A stretch of 40,810 nucleotides of DNA. It comes from a virus. Below the pieces are notes generated by a model. It had not been told where the DNA came from. It made no database searches and saw nothing but the letters and a program-made list of their open reading frames with translations. A program made the position numbers and the translations under genes. The stretch spans positions 1 through 40,810 of IMG/VR virus record IMGVR_UViG_3300001750_000012; one strand, 5' to 3'. Below, in pieces: positions 16,976 to 26,239 of this stretch (positions are counted from its first letter, which is position 1; every line of letters starts with the position of its first letter).

Positions 16976-17794
16976 ATGAAAAGTGCATCAATTGCTTATA
17001 TAGCCAAAGAAGAAGCTATTCAACGAAAACCAGTTGAACTTTATCATTTATGGAATGATAATGGAGACCATTGGAGGTATACCAGTGGTGATGTTTCTGT
17101 TGATTTTGATGGTGAAACTTATTTGCCTGCCACAATTAGTAGAGGTTCAATTAGGTTTACTGCTCAAATTGATTTAACGAGTCTTGTTATTAAATTTGGA
17201 TATTTAGATGACCCTGCTTTGGAATATATTGCGATTAACCCTATCGAAGGTATTTGGATAGAAGTATCCAAATTGCATCGTGATATGGATCCTCTTGAAG
17301 CGGTAATTCTATTTTCAGGTCAATTAAAAACGGTTTCTTTTAAAGGGCCGGTTGCGTCAGCTACCTGTATTGGTTTTGAACATTTTCTTAAAAAAATAAT
17401 TCCTATATGGCGGTACCAGGTAAATTGTAACCATTTCCTTTTTGATGAAAATTGTTCTTTGACTAAAGCATCATATATTACTTCAACTACTATTAGTTTA
17501 GATGCTACCGGTTTAATATTGACCTCGTCAGATTTTGCATTGCAAGCTGATGGATTTTTTATTAGAGGAGAGGTCATTTTTGGGCAGGAATCAAGAACGA
17601 TTGTTGATCATGTAGGGGATGTTATCACTTTGAATTATAGAATGGTGACTTTGATAGATGGTAGCGCAATAACTGCCTATCCTGGCTGCGACGGAAGAAT
17701 TGAAACCTGCCGGGATAAATTTGATAATATTAATAATTTTTTAGGGTTTCCATTTATACCGGTTGATAATCCGGCAACCAGAGTTTCATGGTAA
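16976..17794 (+). CDS. DUF2163 / BR0599-family tail protein
   Basis: A 272-residue protein of the DUF2163 plus BR0599 C-terminal type, found at the distal end of GTA-like and lambda-like tails, where it forms part of the hub. The C-terminal signature is clear: YPGCDGRIETCRDKFDN, then NFLGFPFIPV. Cysteines (around residues 150-165 and in the signature) are typical and may bind a metal or form a disulphide. The N-terminal half has the VELYHLW start and a YLPATISRGSIRF segment. Next come NlpC/P60 and tip genes, exactly the order in gene transfer agents. Confidence 0.88.
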   Translation: MKSASIAYIAKEEAIQRKPVELYHLWNDNGDHWRYTSGDVSVDFDGETYLPATISRGSIRFTAQIDLTSLVIKFGYLDDPALEYIAINPIEGIWIEVSKLHRDMDPLEAVILFSGQLKTVSFKGPVASATCIGFEHFLKKIIPIWRYQVNCNHFLFDENCSLTKASYITSTTISLDATGLILTSSDFALQADGFFIRGEVIFGQESRTIVDHVGDVITLNYRMVTLIDGSAITAYPGCDGRIETCRDKFDNINNFLGFPFIPVDNPATRVSW

Positions 17795-17803
17795 AGGAAT
17801 GAT

Positions 17804-18253
17804 ATGGACTATTTTGAAGATAAAAAAAGACAACAAAAATTATTAAAAATTTTAAAAAAATGGGAGGGTACCCCTTTTCGGCATAGATGCGGAGTTCAGC
17901 AAATTGGATGCGATTGTATTCATTTGTGTGTCAGAGTTTTTGAAGAATTTGAATTACTTTCTTTGAAAAAGGGAATGATACCAAATTATCCAAGAGATTG
18001 GCATATGCATAATACTCGAGAAGTATTGGAGGAGGCCATTTTAAAATATTTATTTGTATACAAAGTTTCTTTGAATAATTTAAAAAATGGTGATATTGTT
18101 TTATCACATTATGGAAAAGCAGCTTCGCATACTGGTATTTTTTTTGATAAGCATATTTATCAAGCAATAAATGATATTGGAGTGGTGAGCATTCATGTGA
18201 ATGATAAAAAATTTAAATCACAAATGAAATATGCATACAGAATAAAGGAATAG
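17804..18253 (+). CDS. NlpC/P60 tail peptidase
   Basis: A 149-residue tail-tip cell-wall peptidase. WEGTPFRHRCGVQQIGCDC gives the catalytic Cys (Cys38, in GCDC) and SHTGIFF gives the catalytic His (His109); the GDIVL segment before it is the usual NlpC/P60 strand. It would make a local opening in peptidoglycan during DNA injection. It lies between DUF2163 and the tip protein, the standard place. Ribosome site aaagga precedes ATG 17804. Confidence 0.88.
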   Translation: MDYFEDKKRQQKLLKILKKWEGTPFRHRCGVQQIGCDCIHLCVRVFEEFELLSLKKGMIPNYPRDWHMHNTREVLEEAILKYLFVYKVSLNNLKNGDIVLSHYGKAASHTGIFFDKHIYQAINDIGVVSIHVNDKKFKSQMKYAYRIKE

Positions 18254-18255
18254 TC

Positions 18256-20409
18256 ATGTCATTAGGTGGATTCCTCGGTGGGGCAATAGGTGGGACAATA
18301 GGATTTTTCCTTGGTGGCCCAATGGGGGCAGTTTATGGGGCTGGGTTAGGTCTTGGTGTTGGGGTGATGATTGACCCAATTACTGCAGATGTCCCAACCC
18401 CAGGGTTACCAAATCCAGAAAAAAGCGTGACAATCAGTACTATTGGTGACCCTTGTCCAGATTTACTTGGTATTGGTAAAATAACTGGGCATCTTTTGAT
18501 ATATTTAAATGAAAGATCAGAGGCGCAATATTCTGAAACAAGTTCAGGGGGAAAAGGGGGCTCACCATCTTCAAGTTCTCAATTGTCTGGATATAAATAT
18601 TACGCTACTTGGGCCTTAGGTTTTGTAAAAGGACCAGTTGATATTCTTTACACCATTTTTAAAAATGACAATGTGGTTTGGGAAGGATATTTGGAATGTC
18701 CTGTTTCAGGTGGACAAGAAACAGTTACTTTACTTGATATGGGGTCATGTACTTTTTATTTTGGAACTGATGATCAAATACCAAATACAACTCTTGGTGG
18801 ATTGATGGATGATGAAACTTTAAATACTCCATATAGGAATTATTGTTGGGCCGTTTTTAATGATTGCTATATTGGTAATTATCCTCGAATGCCAACCATG
18901 ACAATTATGGTACAAAAAACTCCTGTTTTATCATTTAATTCCAATAATATTATCAAATTATATGATTATAACCCAGCCCATGCTTTGTGGTATATTTTAA
19001 ATAATTTGACTGGATTACCAGAAAGTTATTTAAATGAAAGTTCTTTTAGTCAGGTGGCTAATACTTTATTAAGTGAAAATAGGGGGATATCTGTTTTATT
19101 AAAAGATCAGACAAATGCTATGACTTATATTCAATCAATAAATAGTCATATTGATAATATTTTGCGGTATGGATCTGATGGAAAATTTTATACTAAATTA
19201 ATTCGGGATGATTATGTTGTTGATGATTTATTATTGGTTGATGAAAATACCCTTTTAGAAACTCCTGTTTTTTCAAGAAAAGCGTGGATTGATACCCTTA
19301 ATGAAATAAAAGTTCAATATTCTGAATTAATTAATTTATTAACTGGTTTTTATGGGGCCGGTCAGAATGGGTATAGATGTATTGGGCTTCCAATAGATAT
19401 TGCAATTGATGAATTAACAAGAATTATTATTGGTGATGTAATTAGTGTAGCTTGTTTTAATGATGGAGCAATGTTTGTTACTGAAACTGGCCAACTATAT
19501 GGAATTGGTAAAAATGCATCAAAAGTCATGCCAGGTATTGCTGAAAATGTTGAATTATTAGAACTTACTTTATTAGACGAAGGCCCTTGGAAGCAAGTAT
19601 CTTGCATGAATAATCACACTTTATTACTTTCACAATCAGGTTTTATTTTTTCATGTGGTTGGAATTCTCACGGTCAATTAGGTTTAGGTTTGCCACGAGA
19701 TAATTATGGAACAAATTTACAAGATTTAACTATGATTGGAATTAATTCAGACTGGGAATATATTCATGCTGGGGTATATACTTCATATTTTATAAATACT
19801 TCTCATCAAATGTATGATTGTGGTTATGGTGGTTTTGGTAATTTAGGTTTGGGTAATAATGTTTCATATCTGGATCTCCAATTAGTTCCAGAGTCAATTT
19901 CCTGGAAATATGTAACTACTCCAAAAAACTTTTATTCAATGGCAAGTGCTATTGATATTGAGGATAATTTATATGGATGTGGAGCAAATTCATATGGTCA
20001 GTTAGGTTTAGGATATTCGAGTTTTAGACCAAATGAATTTGAACAATCATTAGTATCTGGATTAAAAGTAAAAAAAATTCAATTAACTGGTACTTCAAGT
20101 CAAGAAGGTATTCATATTTTGACTACTGATGGAGATATTTATGTTGCTGGTCATGGGTCATATAATAAATTGGGTTTAGATGATGGTCAATTGTTTCATA
20201 TTGACCCAGTAAAAATAGCAGGAAGTGATTATACTGATATTGAAACCCATGCAATGGGGGGTTTTAATTTAACTGCTGGTGGGCTCATTAATAGAACAGG
20301 TGGAGCTTTAGGTTATTGGGGTGGAAATGTGGCAGAATGGACTCCTTATGATGATGGAGAGTGGATAAAATTATTTGGTGCTACAAATAATTTGTATGCG
20401 TGGAAATAA
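18256..20409 (+). CDS. Tail tip protein N-terminal half fused to an RCC1-like beta-propeller
   Basis: A 717-residue chimeric protein. Residues ~1-35 are a Gly-rich hydrophobic start; residues ~40-360 match the N-terminal half of J/GTA-type tail tip proteins (GDPCPDLLGIGKITGHLL; TWALGFVKGPVDILY; DTLNEIKVQYSEL). From about residue 361 the sequence changes to RCC1-type repeats of about 50-58 residues, with NSHGQLGLG (470), GNLGLG (528), NSYGQLGLG (578) and NKLGL (~638), plus a degenerate first unit near 420. The rest of the tip protein is encoded by the next gene. The propeller is therefore an insertion, perhaps a receptor-binding module. Confidence 0.85.
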   Translation: MSLGGFLGGAIGGTIGFFLGGPMGAVYGAGLGLGVGVMIDPITADVPTPGLPNPEKSVTISTIGDPCPDLLGIGKITGHLLIYLNERSEAQYSETSSGGKGGSPSSSSQLSGYKYYATWALGFVKGPVDILYTIFKNDNVVWEGYLECPVSGGQETVTLLDMGSCTFYFGTDDQIPNTTLGGLMDDETLNTPYRNYCWAVFNDCYIGNYPRMPTMTIMVQKTPVLSFNSNNIIKLYDYNPAHALWYILNNLTGLPESYLNESSFSQVANTLLSENRGISVLLKDQTNAMTYIQSINSHIDNILRYGSDGKFYTKLIRDDYVVDDLLLVDENTLLETPVFSRKAWIDTLNEIKVQYSELINLLTGFYGAGQNGYRCIGLPIDIAIDELTRIIIGDVISVACFNDGAMFVTETGQLYGIGKNASKVMPGIAENVELLELTLLDEGPWKQVSCMNNHTLLLSQSGFIFSCGWNSHGQLGLGLPRDNYGTNLQDLTMIGINSDWEYIHAGVYTSYFINTSHQMYDCGYGGFGNLGLGNNVSYLDLQLVPESISWKYVTTPKNFYSMASAIDIEDNLYGCGANSYGQLGLGYSSFRPNEFEQSLVSGLKVKKIQLTGTSSQEGIHILTTDGDIYVAGHGSYNKLGLDDGQLFHIDPVKIAGSDYTDIETHAMGGFNLTAGGLINRTGGALGYWGGNVAEWTPYDDGEWIKLFGATNNLYAWK

Positions 20410-20428
20410 ATAAAAGGGGGAGAATAAA

Positions 20429-21817
20429 ATGGCACTTGATTTTAAAAAATCTATGGCAGATCCACCTGCCCGTGATCCAGGAAATAGAGCTATTCAAAAT
20501 AGGATAGTTTCAAAAACAATTCAGCTTGGATTATTCACCAGAAACTCAAATGCAGTATGGGCTGCTAAACAACAATTACAAAAAGAATCATATCCTTTTG
20601 CTATTTTATCTTTGGTAGTGAATAGAAATTTATTTAGATTACAAGTTGGTGATACTTTTAAATTTTCATTTGCTAAATATGGAATAGTTGAAATGATTTT
20701 ACGGATTTTATTTATCGAAGAAAGTTCAATGGAATCTGAAAAAATCACAATAAATTGTATGGAAGATATATTTGGAGTTGCCAAATCAACAACTACTTTT
20801 ATTTCAACTATTGTTGATCATTCAGTGCAACCAACCGATTATACCCCAGAAGGATTTGATTATGTAAAAGTTGCTGAGGCCCCTTATGCTTTATCAGGAA
20901 CTGGAATTCAAGTAATACCAGTAGCTGCCAGAATGACCCCGGTTGATCTTGGGTTTGAACTTTATATTAGTTATGATGACAGTTCATATAATTTAATAGA
21001 TACTTTTGCTAATATCCAACCATATGGAGAATTAACCGAAGAATATCCTTTAACTTTTCCAATTGATGATACTAATGGCATTTTGATAAATTTTTCAACA
21101 ACTGATGTTTCTTTGATTGATACTATTGCGTGGTCTAATACTCTTAGTGGTCAAAATAATCTGTTATCAATCGAAGATGAAATAATTTCATTCACATCAA
21201 TTACGCCTGTTTCTGGAACCATTTATTTATTAGAAGGGGTTATTCGTGGGAGATATGGGACGAGTCAAGCTGTTCACCCAATTGGAACCGGAGCTTTTTT
21301 TATTAATCAATTTATAGGGCAAGTTGACGATACTGAAATTATAGCCGGGGCCACCAGATATTTTAAATTGGTTCCCTTTAATAATCAGTTAAAAGGGAGT
21401 ATTTCAGATTCAATTGCTTTTCCATTGGTTATCTCAGGGGTTGCTAAAACTCCTTACAGGGTAGTAAATTTTTGTGGTAATGGGGCATCTTTTGCTTCAA
21501 GATATTCTGCAGATATTATTTTAACTTGGAGTGCCAGAAAAAGAGGAACTGGGGCAGGTATTGGAGTACCAGGAACTATTTTAGCAAATAGTGATCATGA
21601 GGGATATTTTACTGTGGAAGTTTGGGTAAGTTCTGTTTTGGTAAGAACTGAAACCGATATTAATGCCTTAACCTGGACTTATTCTTCAGCGGCAAATATT
21701 TCTGATAATGGAGCATTAGCAACTTCCATTGAATTTAAAATAACTAATTTTATTGAAGAAGACGGAACCACTTATAGATCTGTTTCAACTTCATTAATTA
21801 CAAAACTATCACTTTAA
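20429..21817 (+). CDS. Tail tip protein C-terminal half (J/GTA-like)
   Basis: A 462-residue protein that continues the tail tip protein interrupted by the RCC1-like insert. Its start (FKKSMADPPARDPGNRAIQ) is the segment that normally follows the NEIKVQY strand. ESYPFAILSLVVNRNLFRLQ, the GDTFKF step and INCMEDIFGVA are family hallmarks, and later parts (IIRGRYGT-like, QFIGQ) form beta domains. It has its own strong ribosome site (aaaaggggg), so the two halves are made separately and would have to assemble as a split protein. C-terminus has a fibronectin-like beta region (~360-460). Confidence 0.82.
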   Translation: MALDFKKSMADPPARDPGNRAIQNRIVSKTIQLGLFTRNSNAVWAAKQQLQKESYPFAILSLVVNRNLFRLQVGDTFKFSFAKYGIVEMILRILFIEESSMESEKITINCMEDIFGVAKSTTTFISTIVDHSVQPTDYTPEGFDYVKVAEAPYALSGTGIQVIPVAARMTPVDLGFELYISYDDSSYNLIDTFANIQPYGELTEEYPLTFPIDDTNGILINFSTTDVSLIDTIAWSNTLSGQNNLLSIEDEIISFTSITPVSGTIYLLEGVIRGRYGTSQAVHPIGTGAFFINQFIGQVDDTEIIAGATRYFKLVPFNNQLKGSISDSIAFPLVISGVAKTPYRVVNFCGNGASFASRYSADIILTWSARKRGTGAGIGVPGTILANSDHEGYFTVEVWVSSVLVRTETDINALTWTYSSAANISDNGALATSIEFKITNFIEEDGTTYRSVSTSLITKLSL

Positions 21818-21830
21818 TTTTGGAGGAAAA

Positions 21831-22322
21831 ATGACAACTTCTAAATACAGCTTGCATAATATTGAATATTCAGTTCAGGGCTGGGATACAATTATGAATT
21901 CAGACATGGCCCAATTAGATTCTGTAATTCATACTAATTTACAAGCTATTCTTGGTGAAACAGTTGGTCAATATAAAGCTGTTGGAATTTTTAAAGGGGA
22001 AACCAAGTATAAATTAGCTAAGTCAGGTGGAAAATTACAACCTGCATTAGGATTGACTTTGGTAACTGGAATTTTGGATGATGAAATTAATATTCAAAGA
22101 GTGGGACCTATTACAAATGCAGCTTGGACTTTTATTCCGGGTTCCCCAGTATTTTTAAGTGCAAGTATTGCAGGAGAATTGACTCAAAGTCCAAGTGGAA
22201 CAACTCAGATAATGGGCATGGCACATAGCGCAACTACCCTAATTTTAAATGGTTCATATGATATTGGTTCATTACCAAGTACAACTTCAACGACGACATC
22301 AACTACTACCACTACAGCTTAA
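21831..22322 (+). CDS. Tail fibre-type/tip-attached protein with Thr C-terminal tail
   Basis: A 163-residue protein at the end of the tail operon. WDTIMNSDMAQLDSVIHTNLQ is the short helical segment seen in tail fibre attachment proteins, followed by a beta domain with the PVFLSASIAGELTQSPSGT and GMAHSATTLILN pattern common in phage structural beta modules. The last 14 residues are Thr/Ser (ending in Ala), like four other virion genes here. No receptor-binding domain is recognised. Ribosome site ggaggaa precedes ATG 21831. Confidence 0.7.
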   Translation: MTTSKYSLHNIEYSVQGWDTIMNSDMAQLDSVIHTNLQAILGETVGQYKAVGIFKGETKYKLAKSGGKLQPALGLTLVTGILDDEINIQRVGPITNAAWTFIPGSPVFLSASIAGELTQSPSGTTQIMGMAHSATTLILNGSYDIGSLPSTTSTTTSTTTTTA

Positions 22323-22379
22323 AAATAATGTCAATGATTATTATATTTTTATAATGATATAAAATAAAAGGAAAAGGTT

Positions 22380-22664
22380 ATGAGTAAGTTTCAATCGGAA
22401 GAATTCAGAGTAAAATTCAGAGCATTTTTTGCTGTTCTTTCTTTTTTGGTGGGAATGGCATTTATTATGCTGGCCTGTTTTTCTGAAACGGTTGTAAAAT
22501 CTGAATTTACTGGCCCGGTTATTGGCTTTGTTTCTGGGAATCTTTTGACTTTAATTTTAACTTATTATTATGGCAGTTCTGATGATATTTCACATGTTCC
22601 AGAAACCCCAATAAAGGATACCCAGAAAGATCTGGAAAATGTGAAAATACCGGACGACGAGTAA
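22380..22664 (+). CDS. Holin-like two-segment membrane protein
   Basis: A 94-residue protein with two predicted membrane segments (approximately residues 14-34 and 45-66: FFAVLSFLVGMAFIMLA; GPVIGFVSGNLLTLILTYYY) and an acidic soluble C-terminus. Size, topology and position after the tail genes, next to a lipoprotein, fit a holin that permeabilises the inner membrane at lysis. No holin family was specifically recognised; other small phage membrane proteins remain possible. Ribosome site aaaaggaaaagg precedes ATG 22380. Confidence 0.6.
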   Translation: MSKFQSEEFRVKFRAFFAVLSFLVGMAFIMLACFSETVVKSEFTGPVIGFVSGNLLTLILTYYYGSSDDISHVPETPIKDTQKDLENVKIPDDE

Positions 22665-22691
22665 ATTTTAAACTTTTTAAAGGAGGAATGA

Positions 22692-23066
22692 ATGAAAGTA
22701 GTAAAATCAAGATTAATGGCTATTCTTTTTATGTCGGCTTTGATTGTTCTTTTGACGGGTTGTTTGAATCGGGACGGCCCTTCCCCACAGCAGCAATTGG
22801 TTACAATTTATGACCAATTCAATATGCAATATGATGATTATATGATAACCACTGGATATTCAAAAGTGACTGGTGACTGGGTAAAAGTAGATGAGCCCAC
22901 CTTGTCTGATGATCAAAAAGAAGTTCTTCGAAAAAAGAAAAAAATTTTGATAGACGTTTATCCATTGATAAAATCATATGATAGCTTTATGATTACTGGG
23001 GATCCAATTCCTCCTGATTTATTGCCGGAAATTTTAGGGCTTTTAAATCGGTCAACTCTTCTTTAG
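22692..23066 (+). CDS. Predicted lipoprotein (spanin-like candidate)
   Basis: A 124-residue protein with a lipoprotein signal: basic start (MKVVKSRLMA), hydrophobic core (ILFMSALIVLL) and lipobox LLTGC, with Cys24 as the lipidated residue. Processing would give a ~100-residue outer-membrane-anchored protein. It follows the holin-like gene, so an outer-membrane spanin subunit is a reasonable guess, but it is longer than most o-spanins and no partner i-spanin was found. Superinfection exclusion lipoproteins are an alternative. Strong aaaggagg ribosome site. Confidence 0.65.
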   Translation: MKVVKSRLMAILFMSALIVLLTGCLNRDGPSPQQQLVTIYDQFNMQYDDYMITTGYSKVTGDWVKVDEPTLSDDQKEVLRKKKKILIDVYPLIKSYDSFMITGDPIPPDLLPEILGLLNRSTLL

Positions 23067-23086
23067 TTTTATAAGAAAGGGGCGTG

Positions 23087-23257
23087 ATGTCTGATACAAA
23101 AGCAATAGTGATTACAGAAATGGCTAAAATTCTTTTAACCGGTTATTTTACTTATGCTAAACAGCAAGGAATGAATAAAAACGAAATGGATCGTTTATAC
23201 TGGGATACCAAAGAAAAGTTCTTGTTGAATGATCCAAAAAATTTAGAAAATGTTTAA
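23087..23257 (+). CDS. Small hypothetical protein (56 aa)
   Basis: A short open frame starting MSDTKAIVITEMAKILLTGY and ending DPKNLENV, preceded by a good ribosome site (gaaagggg). Helical and charged with a KNEMDRLYWDTKEKF segment; no membrane helix. It fills the space between the lipoprotein and a hairpin, so it is probably real and the last gene of this block. Function unknown; a lysis regulator or peptidoglycan-related helper is only a positional guess. Confidence 0.6.
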   Translation: MSDTKAIVITEMAKILLTGYFTYAKQQGMNKNEMDRLYWDTKEKFLLNDPKNLENV

Positions 23258-23269
23258 TTATTAAAATCT

Positions 23270-23291
23270 GGGGCATCTTTAGGGGTGTCCC
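23270..23291 (+). terminator. Hairpin at end of the late/lysis block
   Basis: GGGGCATC (23270-23277) pairs with GGTGTCCC (23284-23291) through 8 bp including two G-U pairs and a six-base loop. It is followed by A-rich, not T-rich, sequence, so it is not a classic intrinsic terminator; it may stabilise or end the late transcript. It separates the tail/lysis genes from the glycosyltransferase cassette. Confidence 0.4.
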
Positions 23292-23328
23292 AAAAACCAA
23301 TGTTTATCAAAAACAGAAAGGTATTCAA

Positions 23329-24630
23329 ATGTCAAATAAAAAAACAGTGGCAATCCTGACCAATTTTGCAGAATTTAACCCGGGTTATTCTCTTACTGGA
23401 ATTGTGGTTGATCAGGCACAAATGTTGCTTAAAAATAATCACAAGGTAATCATTTATGTGAATGAATCATATAATAATAAATTTGATGAAGCTGCCGGTT
23501 TGGTAGATCTTGCTAGTAAATATGGTGATCAGCTTATCATTGAAAGAAAAACAAGATTCATGCATTTGAAAGATTATGTGTTGGATGATATGAATGACGA
23601 TCATAAAGAATTATCTGCCGAGGCAGGTGATATCTTCTTTCATTCTTTCCTTGAACATGGTGTCACCATTGTCCTTACACATGACTTTATTTTTACTGGA
23701 TGGAATCTTCCATATTTTCATGCCATCATTGATACAAATAATAAACTTCGATCTGCTCAAATTCCTACCGGGTGGTTTCATTGGGTCCATTCAGTTCCTT
23801 CAGGAAATAGAGACTGGTGGAGTCTTGACAAATTGGGGTTTAATCATTCAGTGGTTTTCCCAAATAAAACGGAAATTATGAGAGTTGCCGAATCTTTTAA
23901 AATTCCATCTGCCCGGGTGAAAATCATACCCCATATAAAAGATATAAGAAATTGGTACGATTTCAGTGATGAGACCAATGAAATTCTTGATAGGTATACA
24001 AGAATTATGGATTCAGAGATTGTTCAAGTTTATCCTTGTTCAACCGATAGATTAGAAGCAAAGCAATTGGGAATAGTGATTGAACTTTTTGCTATCATGA
24101 AAATCAAGACCAAGGTTCCAGTCTTTTTGGTAATTGCAAATCAATGGGCTACTGGGCGCCAAAGAAAGGAAGATATTCAAAAGTATATTGATCATGCAGA
24201 AACAATTGGTTTGATATATGAACGTGATTTTATTTTCACGTCAGAATTAAAAGAAGAATATGCCATTGGGATATCAAGAAAGATTATCCGTGAATTACAA
24301 TTGATTTCAAATCTTTTTGTTTTCCCAACCCGGGAAGAATCTTTTGGTTTAGTTGGCCCGGAAGCTGCTTTTTCTGGAGCAATGGTGGTTACAAATAGGT
24401 CACTTCATATGATGCAAGAGGTGATGTCAATTCATCCACCATCTTTTGATTTTGGATCCTTTTCACAAAAAGTGGATGCTTTGGATGATCCGGGATATAT
24501 TGAAGCGGTGGCAATGGCAATTTTAAATCGGCTTTATTCAAATGAAGCCATAATGACAAAAACATATTGCAGAATGAAGTATAATATGGATTCAATTTAT
24601 ACCAGATATTATCTTCCGGTAATGGGTTAA
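23329..24630 (+). CDS. Glycosyltransferase, GT-B fold (GT4-like)
   Basis: A 433-residue retaining-type glycosyltransferase candidate. The start (KKTVAILTNFAEF, then VDQAQMLLKNNHKVIIYV) has the Rossmann N-domain of GT-B enzymes, and FPTREESFGLVGPEA (E336-x7-E region) is the E-x7-E sugar-nucleotide motif of the GT4 family. It would transfer a sugar from a nucleotide donor to a phage or host acceptor in the cytoplasm. It leads the modification cassette after the late-gene hairpin. Ribosome site aaagg precedes ATG 23329. Acceptor is unknown; the Thr-rich virion tails are one candidate. Confidence 0.8.
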   Translation: MSNKKTVAILTNFAEFNPGYSLTGIVVDQAQMLLKNNHKVIIYVNESYNNKFDEAAGLVDLASKYGDQLIIERKTRFMHLKDYVLDDMNDDHKELSAEAGDIFFHSFLEHGVTIVLTHDFIFTGWNLPYFHAIIDTNNKLRSAQIPTGWFHWVHSVPSGNRDWWSLDKLGFNHSVVFPNKTEIMRVAESFKIPSARVKIIPHIKDIRNWYDFSDETNEILDRYTRIMDSEIVQVYPCSTDRLEAKQLGIVIELFAIMKIKTKVPVFLVIANQWATGRQRKEDIQKYIDHAETIGLIYERDFIFTSELKEEYAIGISRKIIRELQLISNLFVFPTREESFGLVGPEAAFSGAMVVTNRSLHMMQEVMSIHPPSFDFGSFSQKVDALDDPGYIEAVAMAILNRLYSNEAIMTKTYCRMKYNMDSIYTRYYLPVMG

Positions 24631-24652
24631 TGGAAAAACAAAAAGGTTTGTT

Positions 24653-25801
24653 TTGAAAGTTTTATTTTTATTTATGAGTAGTGGGTCAGCCCCGGCAGGG
24701 TCAATTGTTGGGGAGACCTGGAAACAGAAACCGGCTGGTGATCATTATCAAAAAATTCATGGTGATGAATGTTATTTTCAAATGTTTCAATCTTTGATTG
24801 ATAATAAAACAATAACTGATATGAAAGTATTTTTTGAATCTGGAGTTAACCCAGGTTATGCCAATTTTGTGAAAGGGGCTAAAAACTTTGTAATTCCTGA
24901 AATCAATTTGGTAAAAGAATATATTGACGATGATACTATCATTTTTGTTAGAGGAGGTTTTCGTCATTGGCATGATTTCCTTTTGCAATATAAAGGAAAA
25001 AATTGGTTGATTTGCTATGCAGCAAATACTGGCCGGGATAAATGGACATGGTGGGATATTGTTTTTGATGATTTAGGAATGACTAATGAAATTGATAGAC
25101 ATGGTAGGTATCATTTTCCTTTCGTAAAACCAACCAATGAAAATATCTTTCATCCTCAAAATAATCCTATTATATTTGATATCTGTATTGGGGCATCAAA
25201 TATTCATGATAAAAAAGGACAATGGCAAACAGTTAAAGTCATAGAAACTTTTAAAAATAAATATGGCTTTTATCCAAAAACTGTAATGCCAGGAGGGACC
25301 AGAAGATCAACTCAAACTCTTGAAATGTTAAAAACGAATTTTGTAAAAAATGAAGTGGTTATGCCAGGGATTTTAAAAAAATCAACTTTATCATATTTAT
25401 TTTCTGAATGTAAAATTTTTATGCATTTGGGAACGGGTGGTCAAAATGATAGAAGTATCCTAGAGGCTCACGCTTGTGGGATTCCAGTTGTATTATCAAA
25501 TACACCCAGGTTCACCCCATTATTGGTGCATGACTATATTTCAACTTTTGTCTTTAATCCAGGGCAAAGTTATGAGCAATGGGCTGATCATCTTTTTGAT
25601 ATTTTGCGGCGTTTTGATTTAAAAGAAAAAAAAGCCAGGGCTAAAATATACCAACGTAGAATGGGATATGATTCAGTAGTTATTCCACAATTAACCAAAT
25701 TTTTTAAAATGTTAAAAGGGAATCCACCAAATATTGAAAGTAAAGTAAAATTGATGGATTCGTTTAAATCATATGGTAAAAGGAGATATCATGAGAAATA
25801 A
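24653..25801 (+). CDS. Glycosyltransferase, GT-B fold (GT4-like), second copy
   Basis: A 382-residue protein from TTG 24653 (ribosome site aaaagg six bases upstream). N-terminus KVLFLFMSSGSAP is a Rossmann-type start; the C-terminal half has GTGGQNDRSILEAHACGIPV with the E-x-H-A-x-G-x-P-V pattern of GT4 enzymes and a final helix. It is a different enzyme from the preceding one, not a recent duplicate, judging from the lack of shared long segments. It overlaps the next gene's start by a few bases, showing operon coupling. Donor and acceptor unknown. Confidence 0.75.
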   Translation: MKVLFLFMSSGSAPAGSIVGETWKQKPAGDHYQKIHGDECYFQMFQSLIDNKTITDMKVFFESGVNPGYANFVKGAKNFVIPEINLVKEYIDDDTIIFVRGGFRHWHDFLLQYKGKNWLICYAANTGRDKWTWWDIVFDDLGMTNEIDRHGRYHFPFVKPTNENIFHPQNNPIIFDICIGASNIHDKKGQWQTVKVIETFKNKYGFYPKTVMPGGTRRSTQTLEMLKTNFVKNEVVMPGILKKSTLSYLFSECKIFMHLGTGGQNDRSILEAHACGIPVVLSNTPRFTPLLVHDYISTFVFNPGQSYEQWADHLFDILRRFDLKEKKARAKIYQRRMGYDSVVIPQLTKFFKMLKGNPPNIESKVKLMDSFKSYGKRRYHEK

Positions 25802-26231
25802 ATTAATGCAAGATTTGAAAGAAAATAAAGATTTCAAAAACGCCTCAATTGATGAAATATTACGGATTTTAATTGATGATTCAGATTTTCTTGAGGTAAT
25901 AGCATGCTTGGATATGATTGCAATTGAAAAAAGGAGCAGGGTTGCTTCATTTGATTCTGCCGGACGAACTTATCCATGTGGCCCACAGGCTGATTTATCA
26001 ATACCTGCCCCAGATTGGAAACTGACTCCTGACAAAATTAAAAATATCATGCGGCAGGAAAAGGAAGGTTTTGAAAATGAAAACCTTTCAAAAGCTATTC
26101 CTGAAGAATCAAATCATACCAGGGAATGCGGGTGCGTGGTTTCTCCTGCCGGAGAAATGATTGAAATATGTGATTATCATAAAGAAAAAATGATATCTTT
26201 TGATGACTCAACCAGTGAACGGAAGGAATAA
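25791..26231 (+). CDS. Hypothetical protein with Cys/His cluster
   Basis: A 146-residue protein, not recognised. ATG 25791 follows aaaggagatatc. The first half is helical and acidic (DEILRILIDDSDFLEVI), the second carries RECGCVVSPAGEMIEICDYH, a C-x-C plus C-x2-H pattern that could bind zinc. It lies between two glycosyltransferases and the methyltransferase, so it may be an accessory of the cassette. No catalytic motif is visible. Confidence 0.6.
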   Translation: MRNKLMQDLKENKDFKNASIDEILRILIDDSDFLEVIACLDMIAIEKRSRVASFDSAGRTYPCGPQADLSIPAPDWKLTPDKIKNIMRQEKEGFENENLSKAIPEESNHTRECGCVVSPAGEMIEICDYHKEKMISFDDSTSERKE

Positions 26232-26239
26232 AATCCAAA

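Noticed and set aside
22323-22379. Promoter before the holin-like gene
   Set aside because: TATAAT-like hexamers are present in this AT-rich gap but no acceptable -35 box at 16-18 bases was found.
23594-23881. Second open frame inside the first glycosyltransferase gene
   Set aside because: It is a shadow in another frame of a strongly supported gene and has no ribosome site.
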